Positions 8,298 to 17,904 of a DNA stretch of 64,000 nt are shown here, in pieces (position 1 is the stretch's first letter; each line of letters opens with the position of its first letter). The position numbers were made by a program, and so were the translations under genes. The notes under the pieces are model-generated. The model had not been told where the DNA came from and searched no databases. It was given only the letters and a program-made list of their open reading frames with translations. This DNA is from Myxococcales bacterium (GTDB lineage Bacteria; Myxococcota_A; Polyangia; Nannocystales; Nannocystaceae), in contig JACKDW010000003.1 of the NCBI GenBank assembly GCA_020633295.1, forward strand, positions 700,793 to 764,792, given 5' to 3'.

Positions 8298-9479
8298 ATG
8301 GGAAACAGGGTCAACGTCATCGGCGTGGGCATGGTCAAGTTCCAGAAGCCCGGCAAGAGCGACGAGTACGACGTGATGGCCAAGGGCGCCGCGACGGCGG
8401 CGCTCGCTGACGCCGGCGTCGAGTACAAGCACATCCAGCAGGTCTACGCCGGCTACGTGTTCGGCGACAGCACCTGCGGGCAGCGTGCGGTGTACCAGCT
8501 CGGGCTCACCGGCGTCCCCGTGATCAACGTCAACAACAACTGCTCGACCGGCTCGGCCGCGCTGTTCCTCGCGCGCCAGGCGATCGAGGGCGGGCTCGCC
8601 GAGTGCGTGCTCGCGCTCGGCTTCGAGAAGATGGAGCGCGGGGCGCTCGGCTCGAAGTACGACGACCGCGTCGCGCCGATCGAGGCCCACGCGAACGTCA
8701 TGAACCGGCTCCAGGGCTTCACGAGCGCGCCCCCGGCCGCGCAGATGTTCGGCGGGGCAGGTCGCGAGTACCGCTGGCGGCACGGCACCAAGCGCGAGAC
8801 CTTCGCCAAGATCTCGGAGAAGGCGCGCGCGCACGCGGCCAAGAACCCGTACGCGCTGTTCCGCGAGCGGCTCTCGGTCGAGGAGATCCTCGCCTCGCCG
8901 GAGGTCTTCGACCCGCTGACGCGCTTTCAGTGCTGCCCGCCGACCTGCGGGGCCGCGGCCGCGGTGCTGTGCTCCGACGCCTTCGCCAAGAAGCACAACA
9001 TCGCCACCCCGGTGTTCATCCGCGCCCAGGCGATGACCACGGACCTGCCCTCGACCTTCGACGAGGACAGCATGATGAAGATGTGCGGCTACGACATGGC
9101 GAAGGCCGGCGCGCGGCAGGTCTACGAGCGCGCGGGCGTCGGGCCCGAGGACGTCGACGTGGTCGAGCTGCACGACTGCTTCACGGCCAACGAGCTGATC
9201 ACCTACGAGGCGCTCGGTTTGTGTCCTGAGGGACAGGCCGAAAAATTCATCTGGGACGGCGACAACACCTACGGCGGGAAGTTCGTCACCAACCCCTCGG
9301 GCGGGCTGCTGTCCAAGGGCCACCCGCTGGGCGCGACCGGGCTCGCGCAGTGCACCGAGCTGGTGTGGCAGCTGCGCGGGCAGGCGGAGCAGCGGCAGGT
9401 CGAGGGGGCGCGTACGGCGTTGCAGCACAACCTCGGTCTGGGTGGTGCGTGCGTGATCACGATGTACCAGCGGTCGTAG
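8298..9479 (+). CDS. SCPx-type thiolase (acyl-CoA thiolase)
   Basis: The 393-residue protein matches the thiolase domain of sterol carrier protein X: NNNCSTGSAAL holds the nucleophilic Cys, HDCF is the SCPx-type HDCF motif, and NPSGGLLSKGHPLGATG carries the catalytic His/Gly loop. The start is the ATG at 8298, which has an excellent Shine-Dalgarno AAGGAG 8 nt upstream; a longer frame lacks one. SCPx in animals is a thiolase fused to SCP2; here the SCP2 domains sit on the upstream MFE-2-like protein. Together the two genes supply hydration, oxidation and thiolysis steps. A short patch near 9213-9250 uses codons rare elsewhere in the gene. Confidence 0.93.
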   Translation: MGNRVNVIGVGMVKFQKPGKSDEYDVMAKGAATAALADAGVEYKHIQQVYAGYVFGDSTCGQRAVYQLGLTGVPVINVNNNCSTGSAALFLARQAIEGGLAECVLALGFEKMERGALGSKYDDRVAPIEAHANVMNRLQGFTSAPPAAQMFGGAGREYRWRHGTKRETFAKISEKARAHAAKNPYALFRERLSVEEILASPEVFDPLTRFQCCPPTCGAAAAVLCSDAFAKKHNIATPVFIRAQAMTTDLPSTFDEDSMMKMCGYDMAKAGARQVYERAGVGPEDVDVVELHDCFTANELITYEALGLCPEGQAEKFIWDGDNTYGGKFVTNPSGGLLSKGHPLGATGLAQCTELVWQLRGQAEQRQVEGARTALQHNLGLGGACVITMYQRS

Positions 9480-9864
9480 CCGACGGGCCCGACGCGACCG
9501 CGTTCCTGCTCCGCGTCGCCGGCCAGCGTCGGCGACGCGGCGAGCACCGGCGCTCCAGCTCGCTCGCCGCGCGTGAAAGATTCTGACGCCGCGACCGCGC
9601 CTCCTCGCGCTCGCGCGCGGCGTTCGCGTCGCGTCGGCTCGTGTGGACCCGAGTGGCGTGATGAGCGGCGAGCCGACGTTGCGCTCGCCCGCGCGCTCGG
9701 CCGCGAGCTCGCGGCGGCGGAGGTCGCCGAGATCGTCGCGTCGCAGCACGAGGGCTGTCGCCGGGCCGTCCTGACCTGCGGGATGACCAACAGGACCTTC
9801 GCCCAGCACCTCGGCACGAGCTGTTCAGGTCGCCGAGAAAGCGTCGCCGCTCGGCGCCTCAGCT
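9480..9864. other. Intergenic region, no confident gene
   Basis: 385 bp between the thiolase and a convergent sigma factor gene. A plus-strand frame across 9670-9820 has good third-position GC and a coding look (EVAEIVASQHEG), but it has no credible start and runs antisense into the sigma gene. It may be a gene remnant. Confidence 0.3.
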
Positions 9865-10503
9865 TCACTCCGCGTCGCCGCCCGGCGCGACGCAGCGGCG
9901 GATCGACTGGGCCCAGCGCTCGAAGTTATGCGCGGTCGAGCGGCGCACGTCGGGCGTCGCGGCGACGCGCGTCATCGCGACCTCGAGCGCCTCGCGAGCG
10001 CGCCTGAGGCGGCTCTTGGCCGTCCCCTGCGGGATCCCGAGCACCTCGGCGATCGCCGCCGTCGAGAAGCCCTCCCAGTAGTGCAGCTCGATCGCGATCT
10101 GCAGGTCGACCGGGATCTTGCGCAGCGCCGCGAGCAGGAGCTGCTGCTCCGTGCGGCGCGCGAGGATCCGGCTGGGCGACGTCCCGAGGTCCTCGACCGA
10201 CTGGGCCCCGAGATCCACCGCCGCGCGCTCGCGCTTGAGCTCGCGGTAGTGGCGGTAGAGCTCGTGGCGCGCGACCGTGAACAGGTAGGTGCGGAAGCTC
10301 GACTGCTTGCGGAACTGGTCCTTGGCCTTGACGAGCGCGAGGAAGGTGCGCTGGATCAGGTCGTCGAGCCCTACGTCGACCTTGTTGCGGAAGAAGCAGT
10401 ACAGGCTGTCGAAGTGGCGCCGCAGGAGCTTGTCGCCCGCGTCGCGATCGCCGGCGCGCCACTCGTCGAGCAGCTCGAAGTCGCCTTTCGCGGTCGTGCG
10501 CAC
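9865..10503 (-). CDS. ECF-type RNA polymerase sigma factor
   Basis: 212 residues with sigma region 2 (LLRRHFDSLYCFFRNKV, DLIQRTFLALV, SSFRTYLFTVARHELYRHYR) and region 4 (LRKIPVDLQIAIELHYWEG, then the helix-turn-helix IAEVLGIPQGTAKSRLRRAR). A C-terminal tail of about 30 residues contains AHNFERWAQSIR, which is shared in outline with the sigma factor at 13816 (HSIEDLDDWARRLR), so both belong to the same extended ECF subgroup. GTG is taken as start; a GATAGT hexamer ends exactly 7 nt before it. No anti-sigma gene is adjacent. It would direct a small regulon, unknown. Confidence 0.92.
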   Translation of the reverse strand: MRTTAKGDFELLDEWRAGDRDAGDKLLRRHFDSLYCFFRNKVDVGLDDLIQRTFLALVKAKDQFRKQSSFRTYLFTVARHELYRHYRELKRERAAVDLGAQSVEDLGTSPSRILARRTEQQLLLAALRKIPVDLQIAIELHYWEGFSTAAIAEVLGIPQGTAKSRLRRAREALEVAMTRVAATPDVRRSTAHNFERWAQSIRRCVAPGGDAE

Positions 10504-10510
10504 GACGCAT

Positions 10511-10516
10511 ACTATC
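10511..10516 (-). promoter_or_regulatory. Leaderless-type -10 element (GATAGT, 7 nt before GTG)
   Basis: The spacing to the GTG at 10503 places the likely transcription start at or within a base or two of the start codon. Confidence 0.45.
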
Positions 10517-10590
10517 GCGGCGCGCCGCGGGCTACAGCGCGCAGCTTCGCGCGACCAGAGCGGGCGCTTCGGACAGCTGCGGCGCGCCCG

Positions 10591-11304
10591 TCACTCGCCG
10601 TCCGGCGGCGCCTGTGCGAACACGATCGGGTACGTCACGCGCACCGTGCCGTAGCCCTCGGGCGGCTCGAAGGTCACGCTGTACATCGACTCGCGCAGGC
10701 ACTCGAGCAGCTCGGGGTGCTTGATCTCGCTGTCCTCGCCGAGCGCGACCTCGTCGACGACCCCGCCGATGTCCTCGTCGCCGACGATCGAGAAGTCCAT
10801 CACGAGGCGCCCGGCGAGCGCGGCGTCGTCCTCGAGCGCGGACTCGTAGCACTCGCGCGCGAGCGGGACCAGGTCGTCCTTGATCCGCTGCCGGATGTAG
10901 TCCTTGTTGAGCGTCGGAGTCGGCGGCGCCGGCTGCTTCGCGTCGGGGCTCGCGGGCGCCGGCGCCGCTCCGGTCGCGGGCTCCGCCGCGGGCGCGTCCG
11001 CCTGCGCCGGCACGCCGCGGCGAGCCAGCGAGCCCTGCAGCCGCCGGAGCATCGCGTCGCGTCGCGCTCGCTCTTCAGCGGCGGCGGGGGCGGCGGGCTC
11101 CTCGGGGGCCTTCGCGTCGGGCTTCGCGGGCGCGCCCTCGCCTCGCGCGACGGGCTTGGTCGTCGGCTGTGCCTCGCTGGGGGTTGGCTGCGGCGTCTCG
11201 GTCAGGACCTGCTTCTGGGCGAAGTACAGGGCGCCGAGCACGACGAGGGCGAGCGCGGGGAGAATGAAATTTTTGTAGCCTCCAGAACCCGCTAAGTCAG
11301 CCAT
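10591..11304 (-). CDS. AgmX/PglI-like C-terminal domain protein, membrane anchored
   Basis: 237 residues from the ATG at 11304 (MADLAGSGGYKN). One N-terminal membrane helix (about residues 12-30) is followed by a long Pro/Ala/Glu-rich linker. The C-terminal 95 residues (NKDYIRQRIKDDLVPLARECYE, a strand pair with LVMDFSIVGDEDIGGVV, then ECLRESMYSVTFEPPEGYGTV) match the AgmX/PglI C-terminal domain known from Myxococcus gliding and polysaccharide loci, a TonB-C-like fold. Two Cys residues in the fold are typical. The longer frame upstream adds 16 residues without support. Periplasmic location is likely; the partner is unknown. Confidence 0.7.
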   Translation of the reverse strand: MADLAGSGGYKNFILPALALVVLGALYFAQKQVLTETPQPTPSEAQPTTKPVARGEGAPAKPDAKAPEEPAAPAAAEERARRDAMLRRLQGSLARRGVPAQADAPAAEPATGAAPAPASPDAKQPAPPTPTLNKDYIRQRIKDDLVPLARECYESALEDDAALAGRLVMDFSIVGDEDIGGVVDEVALGEDSEIKHPELLECLRESMYSVTFEPPEGYGTVRVTYPIVFAQAPPDGE

Positions 11305-11490
11305 GATGGGGTCATGGTAGCGCGTGTGGACAGCGCGAGTGCACTTTGGCACGCTCGCCCCGGCTCGACGTGTCCCTCACCGTGAGCGGTTCAACGACGA
11401 GCGAGGCCGAGGACGGCCGAACACGGACGAACGCGGCGGCGCGCGACCCAAGCGGAGCGCGCCGGCTCGCGCCAGATCAAGGAAAGATCC

Positions 11491-12603
11491 ATGAAGCAGA
11501 CGACACTCGCGTACGCAGCGGCGCTGGCCGTCGCGGTCCTGGCGACCGCGTGCGGCCCCAAGACCCAACCTGACACGGCGACGCCCGAGCCCGCCCCGGC
11601 CCCGGCCGAGCCCGCGCCCGTGGCGGAGAAAGAGCCCGTCGCGCCGATCCCCGCCGGGTACTTCGCGATCACGCCGACGCTGACGGTCAAGGGCGTCGAC
11701 GCGGCCGTCGACTTCTACGTCAAGGCGCTCGGGGCCACCGAGCTCATGCGCATGGCCGGCCCCAACGGCGAGACGATGCACGCCGAGATCAAGATCGGCG
11801 ACTCGCTCATCATGATCGGCGAGGAGATGCTCGAGCAGGGCATGAAGTCGCCGCTGACGCTCGGCGGCTCGCCGGCCTCGATGATGATCTACGTCGACGA
11901 CGCCGACGCCGCCTTCGCCCAGGCGCAGGCCGCCGGGGTCACGGTCGAGCAGCCGCTCGCCGACATGTTCTGGGGCGATCGCTGGGGCAGCTTTGTTGAC
12001 CCCTTCGGACACCGCTGGGCCGTGTCCACGCACATGGAGGACCTGACCCCCGAGCAGATGGGGCAGCGGGCCGAGATCTGCAACAAGATCAAGAACCCGA
12101 AGAAGGCCGAGAAGAAGTGGAAGAAGATCGCGGGGACGCCCGCCACGGAGAAGCGACCGGCGAAGTACCACTCGGTCACGCCCGCGCTCACGGCGGCCAA
12201 CGCCGACGAGGCGATCAAGTTCTACACCGCGGCCTTCGGCGCCACGGAGCTCGAGCGCATGCCCACCCCGGACGGCCGGATCATGCACGCCGAGCTGCAG
12301 ATCGGCGACTCGATCATCATGGTTCACGACGAGTTCCCGGAGCACGGCGGGAAGTCGGCGCAGACCCTCGGCGGCTCGCCGTTCGGGCTCATGCTGTACA
12401 CCGTCGACGTCGACATCGCCTTCAACAAGGCGGTGAGCGCCAAGGCCGTGGCGGCGATGCCGGTCGCCAACATGTTCTGGGGTGATCGCTACGGCGCCGT
12501 CGTCGACAGCCAGGGCTACTTCTGGGGCCTGGCGACGCGCGTCGAGAACCTCACCCCCGAGGAGATGAAGGAGCGCATGATGAAGGAAGCGCCGCAGTCG
12601 TAA
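11491..12603 (+). CDS. Lipoprotein with two VOC (PhnB-like) domains
   Basis: 370 residues. A lipoprotein signal peptide ends in the lipobox LATAC (Cys21), followed by a Pro/Ala/Glu linker. Two VOC superfamily modules follow (about residues 52-185 and 228-365). Both show the PhnB-like pattern: ITPTLTVKGVDAAVDFYVKALGA, an HAEIKIGDSLIM strand, GGSP and a FWGDRWG/FWGDRYG turn. The start at 11491 has AAGGAAAG about 5 nt upstream. VOC proteins are mostly cytosolic dioxygenases, glyoxalases or resistance proteins, so the lipid anchor is unusual and suggests a periplasmic binding or detoxifying job. The reaction cannot be named. Confidence 0.85.
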   Translation: MKQTTLAYAAALAVAVLATACGPKTQPDTATPEPAPAPAEPAPVAEKEPVAPIPAGYFAITPTLTVKGVDAAVDFYVKALGATELMRMAGPNGETMHAEIKIGDSLIMIGEEMLEQGMKSPLTLGGSPASMMIYVDDADAAFAQAQAAGVTVEQPLADMFWGDRWGSFVDPFGHRWAVSTHMEDLTPEQMGQRAEICNKIKNPKKAEKKWKKIAGTPATEKRPAKYHSVTPALTAANADEAIKFYTAAFGATELERMPTPDGRIMHAELQIGDSIIMVHDEFPEHGGKSAQTLGGSPFGLMLYTVDVDIAFNKAVSAKAVAAMPVANMFWGDRYGAVVDSQGYFWGLATRVENLTPEEMKERMMKEAPQS

Positions 12604-12733
12604 CCGCGCGCGCGGACGACCACGGCACGTTCCAGGCGCACGCCCGGGGCCCGCGCACGCGGACCTCGGGCGTCGTCGCGAGGCGCGCGGCGTCGAGTTT
12701 CGCCGAGTTTTTCGCGCTGGCCGCGGACTTGAG

Positions 12734-12739
12734 TAGGGT
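12734..12739 (+). promoter_or_regulatory. Leaderless-type -10 element (TAGGGT, 6 nt before GTG)
   Basis: Directly precedes the kinase GTG at 12746, with no room for a ribosome binding site in the transcript. Confidence 0.4.
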
Positions 12740-12745
12740 GGCGCC

Positions 12746-13789
<1,044 letters not shown>

Positions 13790-13815
13790 GCGTCGGGCGA
13801 GCCTGCTAGGCCAGG

Positions 13816-14424
13816 TTAGGCAGAGGCCGCGCGCAGGCGCCGGGCCCAGTCGTCGAGATCCTCGATCGAGTGCGGCGTCAGGTGACCGCCGGCGCGGGCG
13901 CTCTCTACCCCCACGAGCAGCTGTTGCTTGGCCTTGCGCAGGCGCGTCCGGATCGTCCCCTCGGGGACCTCGAACACGGCCGCGATCTCGCGCGCGCGCA
14001 TGGACTCCCAGTAGTAGAGCTCGAGCAGGATCTGCGAGTCGATCGGCAGCGCGCGCAGGCCCAGCAGCAGCGCCTTGGCCTCGTCGTGGCGCTGGATCAG
14101 CGTCGTCGGCGTCGGCCCGAGGTCCTGGATCGACGTGACGCCCGGGTCGAGCCGCGCGTCGTGACGACGCTTGCGGCGGTAGTACATCAGCAGCACGTTG
14201 CGCGCGATCGAGAGCAGGTAGGTCTTGAAGCTCGCGTCGCCGCGGAAGCGATGGAGGCTCTCGAGGCAGCCGAGGAAGGTCTTCTGGATCAGGTCCGCGA
14301 TGTCGGCGTCGACCTTGTTCGAGAAGAACCGCGCTACGCACTTGTAGTGCCGCTCGAACAGCGTCGAGCCGGCGCGCGCGTCTCCTGCCTGCCAGGCTTG
14401 CAGTAGCTCGTGATCGCTCTCCAC
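13816..14424 (-). CDS. ECF-type RNA polymerase sigma factor
   Basis: 202 residues with region 2 (LFERHYKCVARFFSNKV, DLIQKTFLGCLE, ASFKTYLLSIARNVLLMYYR) and region 4 (LRALPIDSQILLELYYWESM and helix-turn-helix IAAVFEVPEGTIRTRLRKAK). It shares the P-D-QI-EL-YWE signature and the short C-terminal tail with the sigma factor at 9865, so the two are paralogues. GTG start; TATACT ends 7 nt upstream. It converges on a kinase gene. Confidence 0.92.
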   Translation of the reverse strand: MESDHELLQAWQAGDARAGSTLFERHYKCVARFFSNKVDADIADLIQKTFLGCLESLHRFRGDASFKTYLLSIARNVLLMYYRRKRRHDARLDPGVTSIQDLGPTPTTLIQRHDEAKALLLGLRALPIDSQILLELYYWESMRAREIAAVFEVPEGTIRTRLRKAKQQLLVGVESARAGGHLTPHSIEDLDDWARRLRAASA

Positions 14425-14431
14425 GGCCCGG

Positions 14432-14437
14432 AGTATA
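14432..14437 (-). promoter_or_regulatory. Leaderless-type -10 element (TATACT, 7 nt before GTG)
   Basis: A near-consensus -10 hexamer positioned so that the mRNA of the sigma gene would begin at its GTG at 14424. Confidence 0.5.
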
Positions 14438-14608
14438 CGCGCAGGCGCCCGGCGGGCGCGACGTGGATCAAGACCTCCCTACGCCGCCTCGCGCCCGCGC
14501 GGCGGCGACTCGCGGCGACGCCGGCTTCGCCAGGCGTCACGTGAGCGAGCCGACGTCGGGTCGGCGGCTGCGGCGTCAGCGTCGGCGTCGCGACCGCGTA
14601 TGAATATG

Positions 14609-14622
14609 CCTGTGTGAACAGG
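14609..14622. promoter_or_regulatory. Inverted repeat CCTGT-GTGA-ACAGG
   Basis: A perfect 5-bp inverted repeat with a 4-bp spacer lies in an AT-rich patch in the 374-bp gap between divergent genes. Its outer CTGT/ACAG is LexA-like in sequence but the spacing is not that of E. coli LexA. Possible operator only. Confidence 0.25.
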
Positions 14623-14781
14623 TCTTCCAACGCGCCGCGCGCTCGACCCGGGAGAAGTAGACGCGCCGCGAGTCTGGACGCGCGCGCGCTCGTCGGGGAA
14701 GCGTCGCGCGGCGCGTCGCCCCGCCCATGACGGCGCCCCGGTGCCGGGAGACCGCGCGTGACGAGGCACCGCGGGCGCCCG

Positions 14782-14787
14782 TACACT
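14782..14787 (+). promoter_or_regulatory. -10-like TACACT for the histidine phosphatase gene
   Basis: Lies 11 nt before the ATG at 14799. The octamer GTACACTS recurs before several genes (33403, 35944, 48633, 59712). Confidence 0.4.
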
Positions 14788-14798
14788 GCGGCAGGTCG

Positions 14799-15371
14799 AT
14801 GGAGCAGGTGCTGCTATTCGTTCGCCACGGCTCGATCCCCGTGCGCGAGCTGGGCGGGGCGGGCCCGGTCGAGCCACTCGCGCCGCTCCGACGGCGCGGG
14901 CTCAGCCCGCGCGGGCGCGAGGAGGCCCGCGCCGCGCAGGCCTACGTGCGCCGCTGGCTCGAGGAGCACGGCCGCGTGGTCGAGCGCGTCTACGTCGCTC
15001 GCAGCCGTCGCGCCGAGGAGACCTGCGAGCAGGTGTTCGCGTCCGCGGTCCCCCGGGAGCGCGCGCGGCTGCGCCCGGGGCATCTGCGGCCGCAGCTCGA
15101 CGCGTGGTTCACAGGCGGCGGCCCGTCTGCGGTGATCGCCCTCGTCGGTCACGGACCGTCGCTCCAAGAGCTGCTCGCGGACGCGGCTCCAGACGCGCCA
15201 GACGTCGCGCGCGTCTTCGGCGTCGTCGCCGTCTTCGCCCGCGAGCGCGGCGGACCCTGGCGCCTACGCGCGCTCGGGCCGCTCGGGGCGGGCGCGGGCC
15301 AAGTCGGATCCTCCGGCGAGGCGGACGACGAGGCGCGCGACGACAAGACCCCGGACGCCCGCGAGCGCTGA
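14799..15371 (+). CDS. Histidine phosphatase superfamily protein (SixA-like)
   Basis: 190 residues from ATG 14799. The phosphatase core shows the catalytic RHG triad near the N-terminus (LLFVRHGSIP), GLSPRGREEARAA, the second arginine in ARSRRAEETCE, and the second histidine in ALVGHGPSLQELL. This order and length fit SixA-type phosphohistidine phosphatases, which remove phosphate from histidine phosphotransfer domains or small metabolites. The last 35 residues are a disordered acidic tail. The partner is unknown. The start choice is supported by the promoter-like TACACT just upstream. Confidence 0.8.
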   Translation: MEQVLLFVRHGSIPVRELGGAGPVEPLAPLRRRGLSPRGREEARAAQAYVRRWLEEHGRVVERVYVARSRRAEETCEQVFASAVPRERARLRPGHLRPQLDAWFTGGGPSAVIALVGHGPSLQELLADAAPDAPDVARVFGVVAVFARERGGPWRLRALGPLGAGAGQVGSSGEADDEARDDKTPDARER

Positions 15372-15491
15372 CTCGACGCCTGGGGCGTCGTCGCGCGCGC
15401 ACGAAGTCACGCGCGCGCGACGGTAGATGTAACGGCCGCGGTCGACGGCCGCGCCTGTCGACGCCAAGCCGCCGCCGCGAGCCTCAGCGCG

Positions 15492-16049
15492 TCAGCCGAC
15501 GGGCTGGCACGCGGGGCCCTCGATGCTGTTGTTGTTGTCCTCCACGCACTCGTTGAGCACGCCGTTGCCCATGCCGTCGTCGTCGACCACGGCGTAGATC
15601 GACCCGTCCATGACGTCGGTGTCGACGAACAGGTAGACCTCCTCGGAGCCGCCCGCCGGGATCGCGTTCTGCGTCTGCACCGTGCCGAGCAGCCCGAGGT
15701 TGGCCTCGTAGAAGGAGACGTTCACGCCGGGCCCGACGCCGAGGCAGCCCTCGTTGGCGACGCGCACCGAGAGATCGAGGTCGGGGCACGCGGCGGCGTC
15801 CGCCTTGAGGTCGTAGGGGACGAGGTCGGGCGCGCAGAAGTCACCCGCGCCCTGGGTGTTGCGACGGTAGCTGTTGAGCGGATCGTCGATCGGCCAGGCC
15901 CAGTTGTCCTGCTCGACTGTGGGGATGAGCCCCGTGTCGCCCACGTTGGTGATTTCGTCGAGGTGCTGGGGGTAGAGCGGGCGTGCTGGCAAAATTCGGA
16001 GAGTGGGCTCGGAGCGAGACAGGATCGGGACAACTTCGCGCCCGGTCAT
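15492..16049 (-). pseudogene. C-terminal remnant of a VCBS/FG-GAP-type surface protein
   Basis: The frame encodes the typical end of large myxobacterial VCBS lipoproteins: a degenerate RPLYPQH...EITN segment (compare RPVWNQHTYHITN in the gene at 18637), then VGDTGLIPTVEQDNWAWP, NSYRRNTQGAGDFCAPDL, a strand-rich domain and a terminal Cys pair. Nothing upstream in frame looks like a signal peptide or VCBS repeats, so the N-terminal part is missing. It may be the lost end of the truncated gene at 18637-20769, separated by 2.7 kb, or a fragment of another paralogue. Confidence 0.55.
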
Positions 16050-16634
16050 CACCGCTTCGCCGCGGCGCTGAATCGCAGCCGCGCGAGGGGCCGGCGATTC
16101 GCCGTACGATTGGCCAGCATCGCGACGGCAGCGGCGCGAGTCGTGGCGGACCGGAGCCGGGTAGAAGTCCAGTCTCCGCACACGCTCCGCGCGTCGCAGA
16201 CGTCGGAGAATTCACCGGGCCTGCCCTCGGCGTCATGTCGCCCGAGGGAAGCCGCTCCGCGACGATCGGTGAATCGTCAAGTTGGGTCGGAGTCGCCGAG
16301 CGAGCGCGCCGACGAGCGCCAGCTCGGTCGTCGCCAGCCGCGCGTCGACTTGTGCTCCTCGTCGACGCGCTCGCCGTGGACGCGGGCTGACCTCGCGTTC
16401 AACCGGGAGAACACGTGGTTGGCCCGGTCGCGCGGCCCGAACGCTCGACGGCCGCGGCCGTCTCGGGTCCGACGCCCCCGAGCTCGATCGGGCTCAACAG
16501 ACATCTCGCGTGGACGCCCGCGACGACGTCGCCCGCTGCGGGGGCGCCCCCCCAGCCGCGGCGACGCCGGGGCTCGATGACCACTACATGACTGAAAGAG
16601 CATATTGATCGAACATCCGGGGTCGCGCCGGCCG
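16050..16634. other. Intergenic region, no recognisable gene
   Basis: 585 bp with weak coding periodicity in all frames. It lies between a gene remnant and an intact lipoprotein gene, inside the scarred interval described in the findings. I see no RNA gene or clear repeat. Confidence 0.4.
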
Positions 16635-16640
16635 TACAAT
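16635..16640 (+). promoter_or_regulatory. -10 element TACAAT, 8 nt before ATG
   Basis: Near-consensus -10 placed for a leaderless transcript of the CAP lipoprotein gene starting at ATG 16649 (an in-frame GTG at 16643 is only 2 nt away from the hexamer and less likely). Confidence 0.45.
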
Positions 16641-16648
16641 CCGTGGCG

Positions 16649-17869
16649 ATGAGAGCGTCGATCGTTGGTCTTTGCGCCCTTGGGATCCTCTCCGCCTGCG
16701 TCGGCGGCGGATCGTCGTCCGGCACGGACGTGACCGTGACCGCGTCGGAGAGCGACTCGGCCGCCTCCGACGTCTCGTCGAGCTCGGACGAAACAACCAC
16801 CGACGCGTCGACGACGAACGGTCCGCCGACGAGCGGCGACGACAGCGACGGCACCGGCGGCGTGCCGGCGGAGCTCACCTGCGCCGACGGCTACCGGTGC
16901 TACGAGCACCCCGAGACCGGCGTGGTCTGGGTGATGAAGATCGACGGGAACATCAACGGCCCAACCTGCCAGGACGTCTGCGAGGCCGCGCTCCCCGACA
17001 ACTGCGAGTACCACGCGTGCGAGGAGGGCCACACCTTCGAGTACCCCGACGCGAACAGCTTCGCGCCGATCGCCAAGAACCTCGGCTTCACCTGCCGCGA
17101 GGGCGGGTGCTGGGACTCGGTGGCGCCGGGCGAGGGCCTGATGCTGGTCTCGATCGACACCGACGAGGAGGGGTCGAAGGCCTGCTACTTCCCCAGCCAG
17201 AGCCAGCTGAGCTGCTCGACGCACCCGGGCAACGCGAACTGCTTCGGCGAGCGCTACGCGTCGATCTGCCCCTGCGTCCCGCGGGCGCTGGACGACGCGT
17301 GCTCTTGGGAGTGCCCGCCGCACAACACGACGCGGGCCACCTGGAAGACCGAGGGCACGAGCTGCCTCGCGCGTATCAACTACTGGCGCAAGCGAGCCTG
17401 CGAAGAGGGCTGGCCCGAGTGCCCGCCCGCCGGGCTCCCACCGATGGTCGAGTGTACAGCGTGCCACGAGTGCTCCAATTCCGAGGCGCAGCACGACTCG
17501 GAGAACGGAGCGCACGCCTCGTTCAAGCGCTGCGGCGAGAGCGCTCAGGGCGAGGGCGGCGGGCAGACCTGCGCGGACGTCATCGACGCGTTCGTCAGCG
17601 AGCGCGCGCCGGACGAGAACGGGATCGTGCGCTGCACGGGGCACTGCGGGCCCATCGTCGCGCCCGGCTGTCGCAGCTTCAGCTGGGGCAAGGCCATGGA
17701 CTCGAACTACCACACGCTGAACTGGGGCGGCTGCAACGCGAGCACGTGCGAGGAGTACTGCGACCAGAACGCGGGGGACTGCTACACGCACGAGAGCTCG
17801 CCGTCGCTGAGCTGCCAGGACCCCGACGAGGGCAAGGAGGACGGCCCGATCGTCCAGGCGTGCTTGTAA
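16649..17869 (+). CDS. Cys-rich lipoprotein with CAP/SCP-like domain
   Basis: 406 residues. Signal peptide with lipobox LSAC (Cys16), a Ser/Thr/Asp-rich spacer, then a Cys-rich secreted region. The C-terminal half follows a CAP (cysteine-rich secretory, SCP/PR-1) layout: CLARINYWRKRACEEGWPEC, a His-containing stretch (AQHDSENGAHASFKRCGES), GGGQTCADVIDAFVSE and a closing FSWGKAMDSNYHTLNWGG with CGP and CRS cysteines. More than 25 Cys residues indicate many disulfides. It is surface exposed by inference. The gene sits between two broken genes yet is intact and well promoted. Confidence 0.7.
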   Translation: MRASIVGLCALGILSACVGGGSSSGTDVTVTASESDSAASDVSSSSDETTTDASTTNGPPTSGDDSDGTGGVPAELTCADGYRCYEHPETGVVWVMKIDGNINGPTCQDVCEAALPDNCEYHACEEGHTFEYPDANSFAPIAKNLGFTCREGGCWDSVAPGEGLMLVSIDTDEEGSKACYFPSQSQLSCSTHPGNANCFGERYASICPCVPRALDDACSWECPPHNTTRATWKTEGTSCLARINYWRKRACEEGWPECPPAGLPPMVECTACHECSNSEAQHDSENGAHASFKRCGESAQGEGGGQTCADVIDAFVSERAPDENGIVRCTGHCGPIVAPGCRSFSWGKAMDSNYHTLNWGGCNASTCEEYCDQNAGDCYTHESSPSLSCQDPDEGKEDGPIVQACL

Positions 17870-17904
17870 GCCCCGCGGACCCGCAGTGAATGAGACGGCG
17901 CTTC

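Noticed and set aside
9573..10007. Plus-strand frame with a coding-like middle part
   Set aside because: No credible start or domain and it overlaps the sigma factor gene antisense by 143 bp; at best a remnant.
14609..14622. LexA box
   Set aside because: CTGT and ACAG are separated by 4 bp, not the 8 bp of the E. coli type, and no SOS gene is adjacent.
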